Source: Oscillospiraceae bacterium
GTDB lineage: Bacteria; Bacillota; Clostridia; Oscillospirales; Ruminococcaceae
Reading direction: 5' to 3'
NCBI GenBank assembly: GCA_003516865.1
Contig: DPBR01000078.1
Span: forward strand, 1-11,574
Length of the DNA: 11,574 nucleotides
Under the pieces are notes generated by a model. That model was not told the origin of the DNA. It did not search any database and worked only from the letters and a program-made list of their open reading frames with translations. Position 1 is the first letter of the stretch. Every line of letters starts with the position of its first letter. Made by a program: the position numbers and the translations under genes. Shown one piece after another: positions 5,856 through 11,574 of this stretch.

Positions 5856-6968
5856 ATGAAAAAGATTATTTCGGCTCTGCTTGCTGCGGTTATGCTGCTT
5901 ACTGCGCTTGAAACAAGCGCGGGGGCGGTTTCCACTTCCGCCGTCAGCTCTTGTCTTATTGAAGCGGAAACGGGAGAGGTTCTGTTCGCGGAAAATGCCG
6001 ACGAACAGCGCGCAATGGCTTCCACAACCAAAATTATGACCGCAATCCTCACGATTGAGGCAGGAGAGCTTGACAGGGAATTTACCGTGGACGAGTTCGC
6101 GATTATGGTCGAGGGGACGTCTATGGGTCTGCGAAAGGGCGACAGGGTTTCGCGGCGCGATTTGCTCTATGGAATACTTCTGCCGTCGGGCAACGACGCG
6201 GCGAACGCCGCCGCTGTTTCGGTTTCGGGGAGTATACCGGCTTTTGTCGCGCTTATGAACGATAAAGCGGCGGCGCTGGGGCTTAAAAACACGCATTTCG
6301 TAACGCCGTCGGGACTTGACGCGAACGGTCACTACACCACCGCGCGCGACCTCGCGCTGCTTGCGGCTTACGCGATGAAAAACGAGCTGTTCAGGGAGAT
6401 TGTTTCCTGCCGCTCGAAACAGCTTGAATACGGAAATCCTCCCTATCCGAGAACGCTCTATAACTCCAACAAAATGCTCGCGAAATACGAGGGCGCAATC
6501 GGCGTTAAAACAGGCTTTACGGACAACGCGAGAAGATGTTTGGTTTCAGCCGCCGAAAGGGACGGAGTGACGCTTATCGCGGTAACTTTGGCGGACGGAA
6601 ACGACTGGAACGACCACATAAATATGCTCGATTACGGTTTCTCGAAAGTGAGCGCTTATCCGCTTGAAACGGGCTGTTCTTCGAGAGTTTCGGTTGCGGG
6701 AACGGGAAAGACTGTCGGCGCTTATGCCGAAAAAGCGACAATCTCGCTTACTCCCGAAAACAGGTCGAAGCTGAGGCGCGTCGTGCTGCTTCCGAGAATG
6801 GTTTACGGGAGCGTTGAAGAGGGCGATGCGCTCGGTTCAATCGAGTATTATCTCGGCGAAAAAAGAGTGAAATCCGTTCCGCTTTACGCTGATGAAAGCG
6901 TTGCGGCTGATGAAAAAGAATTGAATTTCATTCAGAAAATCCTAGGATTTTTCGGGATTTATGCGTAG
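5856..6968 (+). CDS. dacF: D-alanyl-D-alanine carboxypeptidase (DacF/PBP5 type, S11)
   Basis: This serine enzyme trims the terminal D-Ala from peptidoglycan stem peptides outside the membrane. The 370-residue precursor has a signal peptide (about 1-24, two Lys then a hydrophobic core). The three active-site motifs are intact: S56-T-T-K59 with the nucleophilic Ser56, SGN at 111-113 and K218-T-G220. A beta-rich PBP5 C-terminal domain follows (about 275-355), and the end (358-370) is a short hydrophobic/amphipathic helix that could serve as a membrane anchor. ATG 5856 gives a clean signal peptide and follows GGAG (5841-5844) by 11 bases; an in-frame GTG at 5826 would add ten residues ahead of it. 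Placement next to ytfJ and rluB resembles dacF/dacB spore-cortex contexts, but a vegetative role is equally possible. Confidence 0.93.
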   Translation: MKKIISALLAAVMLLTALETSAGAVSTSAVSSCLIEAETGEVLFAENADEQRAMASTTKIMTAILTIEAGELDREFTVDEFAIMVEGTSMGLRKGDRVSRRDLLYGILLPSGNDAANAAAVSVSGSIPAFVALMNDKAAALGLKNTHFVTPSGLDANGHYTTARDLALLAAYAMKNELFREIVSCRSKQLEYGNPPYPRTLYNSNKMLAKYEGAIGVKTGFTDNARRCLVSAAERDGVTLIAVTLADGNDWNDHINMLDYGFSKVSAYPLETGCSSRVSVAGTGKTVGAYAEKATISLTPENRSKLRRVVLLPRMVYGSVEEGDALGSIEYYLGEKRVKSVPLYADESVAADEKELNFIQKILGFFGIYA

Positions 6969-6984
6969 AAGAAAAGGTATTGTT

Positions 6985-7743
6985 ATGGAAAAAATCAGAA
7001 TACAGAAAATTATCGCCGACAGCGGCTTGTGTTCGCGGAGAAGGGCTGAGGAATATATCGCCGAGGGACGCGTTCTTGTCAACGGAAGAAAGTGTACCGT
7101 AGGCGACAAAGCCGACCCGCGCGGCGACCTCATCACCGTTGACGGCAAGGAAATATCCGAAGCGCCCGCTCAGAGGCGCTACATAATGCTCAATAAGCCG
7201 CGCGGCTACGTCACAACGGCTTCCGATGAAAAGGGCAGAAAAACCGCGGTTGAGCTGCTTTGCGGCGTTGAAGAACGCGTTTTTTCGGTAGGACGGCTCG
7301 ACAGGAACTCCGAGGGGCTGCTTCTTTTCACGAACGACGGGCAGTTTGCGAACGATATTACTCACCCGTCAAAGCACGTCGGGAAAACCTACCGCGTTAC
7401 AATCGACAGCGCCGTTACCGAGGACCAGCTAGCGCAGCTTGCTTCGGGGGTTGAACTTGACGGCGGCGAAAAAACTCTGCCTTGTTCGGTCGAGGTGCTT
7501 TCGGAAGCGCCTGACCGCACGGTTATCAGGATTACCATTAAACAGGGGCTTAACAGGCAAATCAGAAGAATGTGCGACGCGCTCGGTCTTAACGTCGGCA
7601 GACTGCGCAGAACCGCAATCGGCGGCGTAAAACTCGGAATGTTGAAGCCCGGCGAATGGCGCGACCTCACAAAGGACGAGCTGCGTATTCTCCGCGCCGA
7701 AATCGGCAAGAAAGCGCAGCAGAACCGCAAAACGCGCGGGTGA
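6985..7743 (+). CDS. rluB: RsuA/RluB family rRNA pseudouridine synthase
   Basis: The enzyme isomerises a specific uridine of rRNA to pseudouridine. An S4 RNA-binding domain occupies about 1-60 (RIQKIIADSGLCSRRRAEEY at 5-24), followed by the catalytic domain with KPRGYVTT (71-78) and the signature GRLDRNSEGLLLFTND (103-118), where Asp106 is the catalytic residue. RQIRRM near 195-200 is also typical. At 252 residues the length is normal. The RluB type (23S helix 89) fits this gene context best, but RsuA and RluE relatives cannot be excluded. ATG 6985 follows AAAAGG with a 7-base spacer, 16 bases after the dacF stop; an ATG at 6961 would overlap dacF by 8 bases. Confidence 0.92.
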   Translation: MEKIRIQKIIADSGLCSRRRAEEYIAEGRVLVNGRKCTVGDKADPRGDLITVDGKEISEAPAQRRYIMLNKPRGYVTTASDEKGRKTAVELLCGVEERVFSVGRLDRNSEGLLLFTNDGQFANDITHPSKHVGKTYRVTIDSAVTEDQLAQLASGVELDGGEKTLPCSVEVLSEAPDRTVIRITIKQGLNRQIRRMCDALGLNVGRLRRTAIGGVKLGMLKPGEWRDLTKDELRILRAEIGKKAQQNRKTRG

Positions 7744-7751
7744 GGCAGGAT

Positions 7752-8075
7752 ATGGTTGAGATTTTGCAGAATAAGAGGAATACCGAGAAAATCGAATTTA
7801 ACGCGCGCGACGGGGAAGAGGTCCTCGGAAAAATCGCAGGCGAGCTTATCGGGGACGTTTTCGTTGTCGACGAGCTGGAGTGCGAGGATTTTTTCACGGA
7901 CGGGCTTGTCCGCGCTATCCTTAACCTGATGACGCTTCACGGTATCGATAAGGCGCGCTTTGAACTGCCCGAAAGCTATGAGCGGCTCAGAAAACTCGGT
8001 TTCTTCGGCGCTGAACCGAAAATGGACAGTATCGCGGAATTTTTCAATAAAGGCTGTAAGGGTTGTCACGGTTGA
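7752..8075 (+). CDS. Small GNAT-like protein with Cys-rich C-terminus
   Basis: This 107-residue protein has no secure family. Residues 28-88 (a strand with GELIGDVFVVDELE, then the helix DGLVRAILNLMTLHG, the strand KARFELP, and YERLRKLGF) follow the strand-helix-strand-helix order of the second half of a GNAT acetyltransferase. However, the usual acetyl-CoA loop (Q/R-x-x-G-x-G/A) is missing and the domain is short. The end is GCKGCHG, with Cys102 and Cys105 in a CxxC arrangement that might bind metal. ATG 7752 starts 8 bases after the rluB stop, with GAGG (7742-7745) overlapping that stop, so it is probably cotranscribed with rluB. It may be a minimal or inactive acetyltransferase; that is inference. 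Confidence 0.75.
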   Translation: MVEILQNKRNTEKIEFNARDGEEVLGKIAGELIGDVFVVDELECEDFFTDGLVRAILNLMTLHGIDKARFELPESYERLRKLGFFGAEPKMDSIAEFFNKGCKGCHG

Positions 8076-8160
8076 TTTGTGAGTAATTACCAAAAAAGCT
8101 GCGATATTTACGGACGTTTTTGATGAAATATGAAAAAATATTTTATAATCAAAAATTAGC

Positions 8161-8189
8161 TTGTTATTTACAGAACAATGTAGTATAAT
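8161..8189 (+). promoter_or_regulatory. Promoter for the carboxyltransferase operon
   Basis: TTGTTA (8161-8166, four of six) and TATAAT (8184-8189) are 17 bases apart, with a predicted start near 8196 and a leader of about 100 bases. A second candidate -10, TATAAT at 8144-8149 with TTGATG at 8120-8125 (18-base spacer), could be a further start. The gap 8076-8160 is AT-rich and otherwise shows no gene and no clear terminator for the upstream genes. Confidence 0.7.
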
Positions 8190-8206
8190 TAATGTGGAAT
8201 AATTTG

Positions 8207-8269
8207 AGGCAAGAATATTCTTTCGATTTCCGAGAATGTAAAATCACGGAAAACGGCGGTTTTTTGCCT
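8207..8269 (+). other. Possible structured mRNA leader
   Basis: AGGCAA (8207-8212) can pair with TTGCCT (8264-8269), enclosing a second stem TTTCCG (8227-8232) with CGGAAA (8247-8252). This could be a regulatory leader of the carboxyltransferase operon. It matches no riboswitch class I can name, and short complementary stretches also arise by chance. Confidence 0.3.
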
Positions 8270-8295
8270 ACTTAATTTTATATGGAGGAGAAAAA

Positions 8296-9621
8296 ATGGC
8301 ATTTTCAAAGACACTCGCCGAGATGGAAAAGAACATTCCCGAAAGCGACGCGAGAAAACGTCTTTCGGCGTTTTTTGACGACGGTATGTTCAATGAGCTG
8401 GACAAATTTCTGTCGGCTGAGGGAGAGGCAAGCTCTGTAATTACAGGTTTCGGAAGCGTTGACGGCACTTCCGTTTACGTTTTCGCACAGGACAGCTCCG
8501 TTAAGGGCGGCGCGGTTAACAAGAGCGCGGCTCTCAAAATTGCAAAGATTTACGACCTTGCCGCTAAGTCGGGTGCGCCCGTTGTCGGCTTCTTCGACTC
8601 GAAGGGCGGAGAAATCAGCGAGGGTATGGCGGTTCTCGCGGCTTACGGCGATATTATGAAGGCTTCCGCGGCTGTTTCGGGCGTTGTTCCGCAGATTGCC
8701 GTTGTTACGGGAGTTTGCGCGGGCTGCGCGGCTATGCTTGCGGAAATGGCTGACGTTACGGTTATGAGCGAGGACGCAGAACTGTTCCTCACCTCTCCGT
8801 TCAACACCCCCGACGGTAAGCTTGAGGGCGCGGGAAAGGCTTGCGCTGCGGCTAAATCGGGCGTTGCGGATATCGTTGTAAAGGACGCAGGCGCGGCTGT
8901 TGAGGCTGCAAAGAAGCTTGTTTCCGTTCTTCCCGAGAATAATATGGGCGTTGCCGGAAACGTTGGTTTCGCCGAGAACGACGCGGCTATTTCAGCTTCG
9001 ATGAATGGCGAGAAGCTCGTTGAAGCGCTTGCCGACAAGGATTCCGTTATCGAACTCGGAGCAAAGTTCGGCTGCGCCGCTTATACGGCTCTCGCAAGCG
9101 TGAAATTCGGCACGGTTGCTTTTGTCGCTACGGACAAGGCTGAGAAGCTCACCGCAGACGACGCGGCGAAAATCGCTCGTTTCGTTCAGCTTGCGGATTT
9201 GTTCTCTATTCCCGTTGTCACGGTTATCGGCACGGAAGGCTTTGAGGGAAGCTCTGCGGCTGAATTCGCGGGCAGCGTAAGAGAGTGCGCGAAGCTCGCT
9301 CAGGTTTACGCTTCGGCGACTACGGTCAAGGTTAATCTCATCACCGGAAACGCGTTCGGCGCGGCTTTCGCGGCGTTTGATTCCGCAGATATCTCCTATG
9401 CTTGGGAGAACGCGAAGATTGCTCCGATGAGCCCTGAGGCAGGCAAGGTGTTTATGGGCGAAGAGCTTGTTGTAAACCCGTTTGCGGCGGCTTCCGAGGG
9501 TATGATTGACGGCGTTATCGCAGCCGAGGATACCCGCGAGGCGCTCGGCGAAGCGCTCTGGATTTGCCAGAACAAGAGAGTTTCCGCTCCCGCAAGAAAG
9601 CGCCCGAATATCGCATTCTGA
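8296..9621 (+). CDS. Divergent CoA carboxyltransferase subunit (12S/MmdA-like)
   Basis: Members of this family move a carboxyl group between biotin and an acyl-CoA (propionyl-/methylmalonyl-CoA, acetyl-CoA or glutaconyl-CoA). The 441-residue protein has two crotonase-fold halves. The N-half shows VYVFAQDSSVKGGAVN (60-75), DSKGGEISEG (101-110, usually DSGGARIQEG) and GVVPQIAVVTGVCAG (129-143). The C-half shows DDAAKIARFVQLADLFSIP (288-306), ISYAWENAKIAPMSPE (366-381) and the end NPFAAASEGMIDGVIAAEDT (394-413) plus KR. It is shorter than typical 12S/MmdA proteins (about 510-525), lacking a segment after 168. In both oxyanion loops the second Gly is replaced: CAGCA (141-145) for CAGGA, and AFGAA (353-357) for AYGGA. 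Start ATG 8296 follows GGAGGAG (8284-8290). The CoA substrate cannot be read from sequence. Confidence 0.88.
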   Translation: MAFSKTLAEMEKNIPESDARKRLSAFFDDGMFNELDKFLSAEGEASSVITGFGSVDGTSVYVFAQDSSVKGGAVNKSAALKIAKIYDLAAKSGAPVVGFFDSKGGEISEGMAVLAAYGDIMKASAAVSGVVPQIAVVTGVCAGCAAMLAEMADVTVMSEDAELFLTSPFNTPDGKLEGAGKACAAAKSGVADIVVKDAGAAVEAAKKLVSVLPENNMGVAGNVGFAENDAAISASMNGEKLVEALADKDSVIELGAKFGCAAYTALASVKFGTVAFVATDKAEKLTADDAAKIARFVQLADLFSIPVVTVIGTEGFEGSSAAEFAGSVRECAKLAQVYASATTVKVNLITGNAFGAAFAAFDSADISYAWENAKIAPMSPEAGKVFMGEELVVNPFAAASEGMIDGVIAAEDTREALGEALWICQNKRVSAPARKRPNIAF

Positions 9622-9665
9622 TTATCGTGTATTATTAATGAATAACATACAGTGAGGTATTTACA

Positions 9666-10025
9666 ATGAAGAATTACACAATTACCGTAAACGGCACCGC
9701 TTATGACGTTACCGTAGAAGAAAACGGCGCGGGCGTTTCCGCTCCCGCGGCTGTCGCTGCACCCGCTCCCGCGGCTCCCAAGAAGGCTGCCGCTCCCAAG
9801 GCTGCCGCAGGCGGAACTCCTATCAACGCTCCGATGAGAGGCACTATCGTCGACGTTAAGGTTAAGGTTGGCGATAAGGTTACAAACGGCACTGTTGTCG
9901 CTGTTCTTGAAGCTATGAAGATGGAGAACGACATCGTTTCCGACAGGGACGGCGTTATCGCTTCCGTTGTCGTTAACAAGGGCGACGCTGTTGAAACCGG
10001 CGCTCCCGTTGTAACCCTTTCTTAA
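9666..10025 (+). CDS. Biotin carboxyl carrier protein (1.3S/MmdC-like)
   Basis: The 119-residue protein carries biotin on Lys85 in the motif EAMKMEN (82-88) and shuttles carboxyl groups between the two carboxyltransferases encoded on each side. A short N-terminal beta segment (1-19) is followed by an Ala/Pro/Lys hinge (25-48) that lets the domain swing, and by the biotinyl domain (51-119) with PMRGTIVDVKVKVGD (56-70) and the mirror half GVIASVVVNKGDAV. The length matches the 1.3S subunit of transcarboxylase and MmdC-type carriers. ATG 9666 follows GTGAGG with an 8-base spacer, 44 bases after the upstream gene. It is shorter than AccB (about 150), which supports a decarboxylase or transcarboxylase role rather than fatty acid synthesis. 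Confidence 0.95.
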   Translation: MKNYTITVNGTAYDVTVEENGAGVSAPAAVAAPAPAAPKKAAAPKAAAGGTPINAPMRGTIVDVKVKVGDKVTNGTVVAVLEAMKMENDIVSDRDGVIASVVVNKGDAVETGAPVVTLS

Positions 10026-10040
10026 TGTAAGGAGATTAAT

Positions 10041-11444
10041 ATGGCTAAATTGAAAATTACGGAAACCGTTCTCCGTGACGCGCACCAGAGCCTGCTCGCC
10101 ACGAGAATGACCATTGATGATATGCGCCCGATTCTTTCCGAAATGGACAAGGTCGGCTTCTACTCGGCTGAGTGCTGGGGCGGCGCAACGTTCGATTCTT
10201 GTATTCGCTTCCTCGACGAGGACCCGTGGGAGCGCCTGAGAATTATCAGAAAGGAAATGCCAAACACCAAGCTCCAGATGCTGTTCAGAGGACAGAATAT
10301 GCTCGGTTATCGTCACTATGCGGACGACCTTGTTGAGTATTTCGTTCAGAAGTCGATTGCAAACGGTATCGACATTATCAGAATATTCGACGCGCTCAAC
10401 GATATCAGAAACCTCGAAACCGCTATAAATGCGGCTAAGAAGGAGCAGGGACACGCGCAGGTCGCGATTTCCTACACCACGGGCGAGGTTTTCACTCACG
10501 AGTACTATGTGAATTATGCGAAGCAGATTGAGAGCGCAGGCGCTGATTCTCTCTGCATCAAGGATATGGCGGCGCTTCTCACCCCTTACGAGGCGGAGAG
10601 CCTTGTAAAGGACCTCAAGAGCGCGGTTAAAATCCCCGTTCAGCTTCACACGCACTATACTTCCGGACTTGCTTCGATGTGCATTATCAAGGCTGTTGAA
10701 GCGGGAGTTGACGCGGTTGATACCGCTATGTCGCCGCTCGCGCTCGGTACTTCTCACGCTCCCACGGAGTCGATTGTCGCAACGTTCAAGGGCACGGAGT
10801 ACGATACCGGTCTTGACCTCATCAAGCTTAACGAAATCCGCGAGTATTTTATGGGTCTGCGCAAGAAGTACATCGACAGCGGTCTGCTCGACCCGTCTAT
10901 GCTTGCCGCAAACACCAAGGCACTTATTTATCAGGTTCCCGGCGGTATGCTTTCAAACCTGCTTTCTCAGCTTAAACAGGCGGGCAAGGCTGACCAGCTC
11001 GAAGAAGTTCTCAAGGAAGTTCCGCGCGTTCGTAAGGACGCAGGTTTCCCGCCGCTCGTTACGCCCACGTCCCAGATTGTCGGCACGCAGGCTGTGTTCA
11101 ACGTGATTATGGGCGAGCGCTATAAGACCGTTACGAAGGAATTCAAGGGTCTTGTAAAGGGCGAATACGGAAGAACTCCCGTTGAAATCGACCCCGATTT
11201 CCGCAAGAAGATTATCGGCGGCGAAGAGCCGATTACCTGCCGTCCCGCAGACCTCCTGTCGCCCGAATTTGACGCGATGAAGGAAGAAGCGAAGGAATGG
11301 ATTGACGGTTCGTCTGTCGAGGACGTTCTCACTTATGCGATGTTCCCGAAGGTTGCTCCGAAATTCTTTGAAAATCGCCGCGATAAGCAGCTCGGAATAG
11401 ACGCTGTGCACGCGGACAAGCAGAACAAGGTTCACCCTGTATAA
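10041..11444 (+). CDS. oadA: Pyruvate/oxaloacetate carboxyltransferase subunit (5S/OadA-like, no biotin domain)
   Basis: This HMGL-like TIM-barrel enzyme moves a carboxyl group between biotin and pyruvate, forming or cleaving oxaloacetate. The N-terminus TETVLRDAHQSLLATRM (7-23) contains the metal ligand Asp13. IKDMA (173-177) carries the lysine that is carbamylated in relatives (Lys174), and LHTHYTSG (202-209) supplies His203 and His205. VPGGMLSNL follows near 310, and the helical PYC-OADA region continues to about 440. It ends at 467 without the C-terminal biotin domain found in many OadA proteins, so the carrier must be the separate protein just upstream (15 bases before). The size fits the 5S transcarboxylase subunit or PycB-type proteins. 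ATG 10041 follows AAGGAG with a 7-base spacer. No OadB gene follows before the hairpin at 11452. Confidence 0.93.
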   Translation: MAKLKITETVLRDAHQSLLATRMTIDDMRPILSEMDKVGFYSAECWGGATFDSCIRFLDEDPWERLRIIRKEMPNTKLQMLFRGQNMLGYRHYADDLVEYFVQKSIANGIDIIRIFDALNDIRNLETAINAAKKEQGHAQVAISYTTGEVFTHEYYVNYAKQIESAGADSLCIKDMAALLTPYEAESLVKDLKSAVKIPVQLHTHYTSGLASMCIIKAVEAGVDAVDTAMSPLALGTSHAPTESIVATFKGTEYDTGLDLIKLNEIREYFMGLRKKYIDSGLLDPSMLAANTKALIYQVPGGMLSNLLSQLKQAGKADQLEEVLKEVPRVRKDAGFPPLVTPTSQIVGTQAVFNVIMGERYKTVTKEFKGLVKGEYGRTPVEIDPDFRKKIIGGEEPITCRPADLLSPEFDAMKEEAKEWIDGSSVEDVLTYAMFPKVAPKFFENRRDKQLGIDAVHADKQNKVHPV

Positions 11445-11451
11445 TAAACTC

Positions 11452-11476
11452 AATCCCCGCAGATAAGGCGGGGATT
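11452..11476 (+). terminator. Terminator hairpin of the carboxyltransferase operon
   Basis: AATCCCCGC (11452-11460) pairs perfectly with GCGGGGATT (11468-11476) around a seven-base loop, seven bases after the oadA stop codon. The T-tract is short (ATTTC), so I call it a terminator from position and stem strength. It suggests that the operon ends with oadA. Confidence 0.7.
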
Positions 11477-11489
11477 TCAGACTGTCGAT

Positions 11490-11570
11490 AAAGGCACATC
11501 TGCGTTGTCAGCACCGATTTGGCAGGCACAAAGCCTAGCCAAATCGGCGCTTCCTAGCATCTGTACCTTT
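11490..11570. repeat. Long imperfect inverted repeat (candidate dispersed element)
   Basis: The core is CCGATTTGGC (11514-11523) with GCCAAATCGG (11538-11547), continued inwards by AGGC/GCCT around loop ACAAA, with one bulged A. Outer pairs extend it: AGC/GCT next to the core, TGC (11501-11503) with GCA (11557-11559), ACA with TGT, and AAAGG (11490-11494) with CCTTT (11566-11570). The whole forms an imperfect hairpin of about 81 bases. No gene is seen here. It may be a REP/MITE-type repeat, a structured RNA or a second terminator. Confidence 0.7.
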
Positions 11571-11574
11571 CTCG

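Noticed and set aside
8296..9621. Reading the 12S-like gene as a pseudogene because of lost Gly residues and short length
   Set aside because: The frame is intact over 441 codons, the ribosome binding site is strong and the C-terminal family signature is kept.
9396..10757. Long open frame on the minus strand (453 codons)
   Set aside because: It crosses three well-supported plus-strand genes (the end of the 12S-like gene, the biotin carrier and the start of oadA). Its translation is rich in Arg, Ser and Asn without domain motifs.
1..11574. CRISPR arrays, tRNA or rRNA genes, insertion sequences, phage or defence genes
   Set aside because: No regularly spaced repeats, cloverleaf-like segments, transposase or integrase motifs were found by reading both strands. 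The window looks like ordinary chromosomal genes.

Overview
The window looks like chromosomal DNA of a spore-forming, anaerobic Bacillota (Clostridia, probably Oscillospiraceae/Ruminococcaceae-like). The evidence is the T-box riboswitch, strong sigma-A type promoters, GGAGG-type ribosome binding sites, TTG starts, the sporulation-linked ytfI-ytfJ pair, the scpAB-dac-rluB gene order and a multi-subunit biotin carboxyltransferase cluster. This is inferred from gene content only. No mobile element, tRNA, rRNA or CRISPR array was recognised.

Left part, minus strand (1-2464). ruvX (2396 to 1968) and aroF/aroG-type DAHP synthase (1874 to 843) each have their own near-consensus promoter. Right after aroF a third near-perfect promoter drives a T-box leader (about 800 to 551) with a terminator. 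The leader controls a small four-helix membrane protein (521 to 75). A second gene starts at the window edge (9 to 1) with an almost identical ribosome binding site and first codons, which suggests a tandem paralogue. The best reading of the T-box specifier is UAC (Tyr), so this unassigned membrane protein pair may handle an aromatic amino acid or precursor. This is the most interesting part of the window.

Middle part, plus strand (2486-8075). A promoter divergent from ruvX starts a long compact run of genes: M50 site-2 protease, scpA, scpB, a DUF2953/YtfI-like protein, ytfJ (GerW family), a DacF/PBP5-type D,D-carboxypeptidase, an RluB-type pseudouridine synthase and a small GNAT-like protein with a Cys-rich end. 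The run combines chromosome segregation, envelope and spore functions, and rRNA modification. A possible terminator after ytfJ may split it.

Right part, plus strand (8076-11574). A 220-base gap with a promoter and a possible structured leader precedes three genes: a divergent 12S/MmdA-like CoA carboxyltransferase, a biotin carrier protein and a 5S/OadA-like pyruvate carboxyltransferase. Together they resemble the three subunits of a soluble transcarboxylase (methylmalonyl-CoA:pyruvate type). No membrane decarboxylase subunit (OadB/MmdB) or small gamma subunit is present before the closing hairpin at 11452-11476. The last 85 bases hold a long imperfect inverted repeat that may be a dispersed repeat element.
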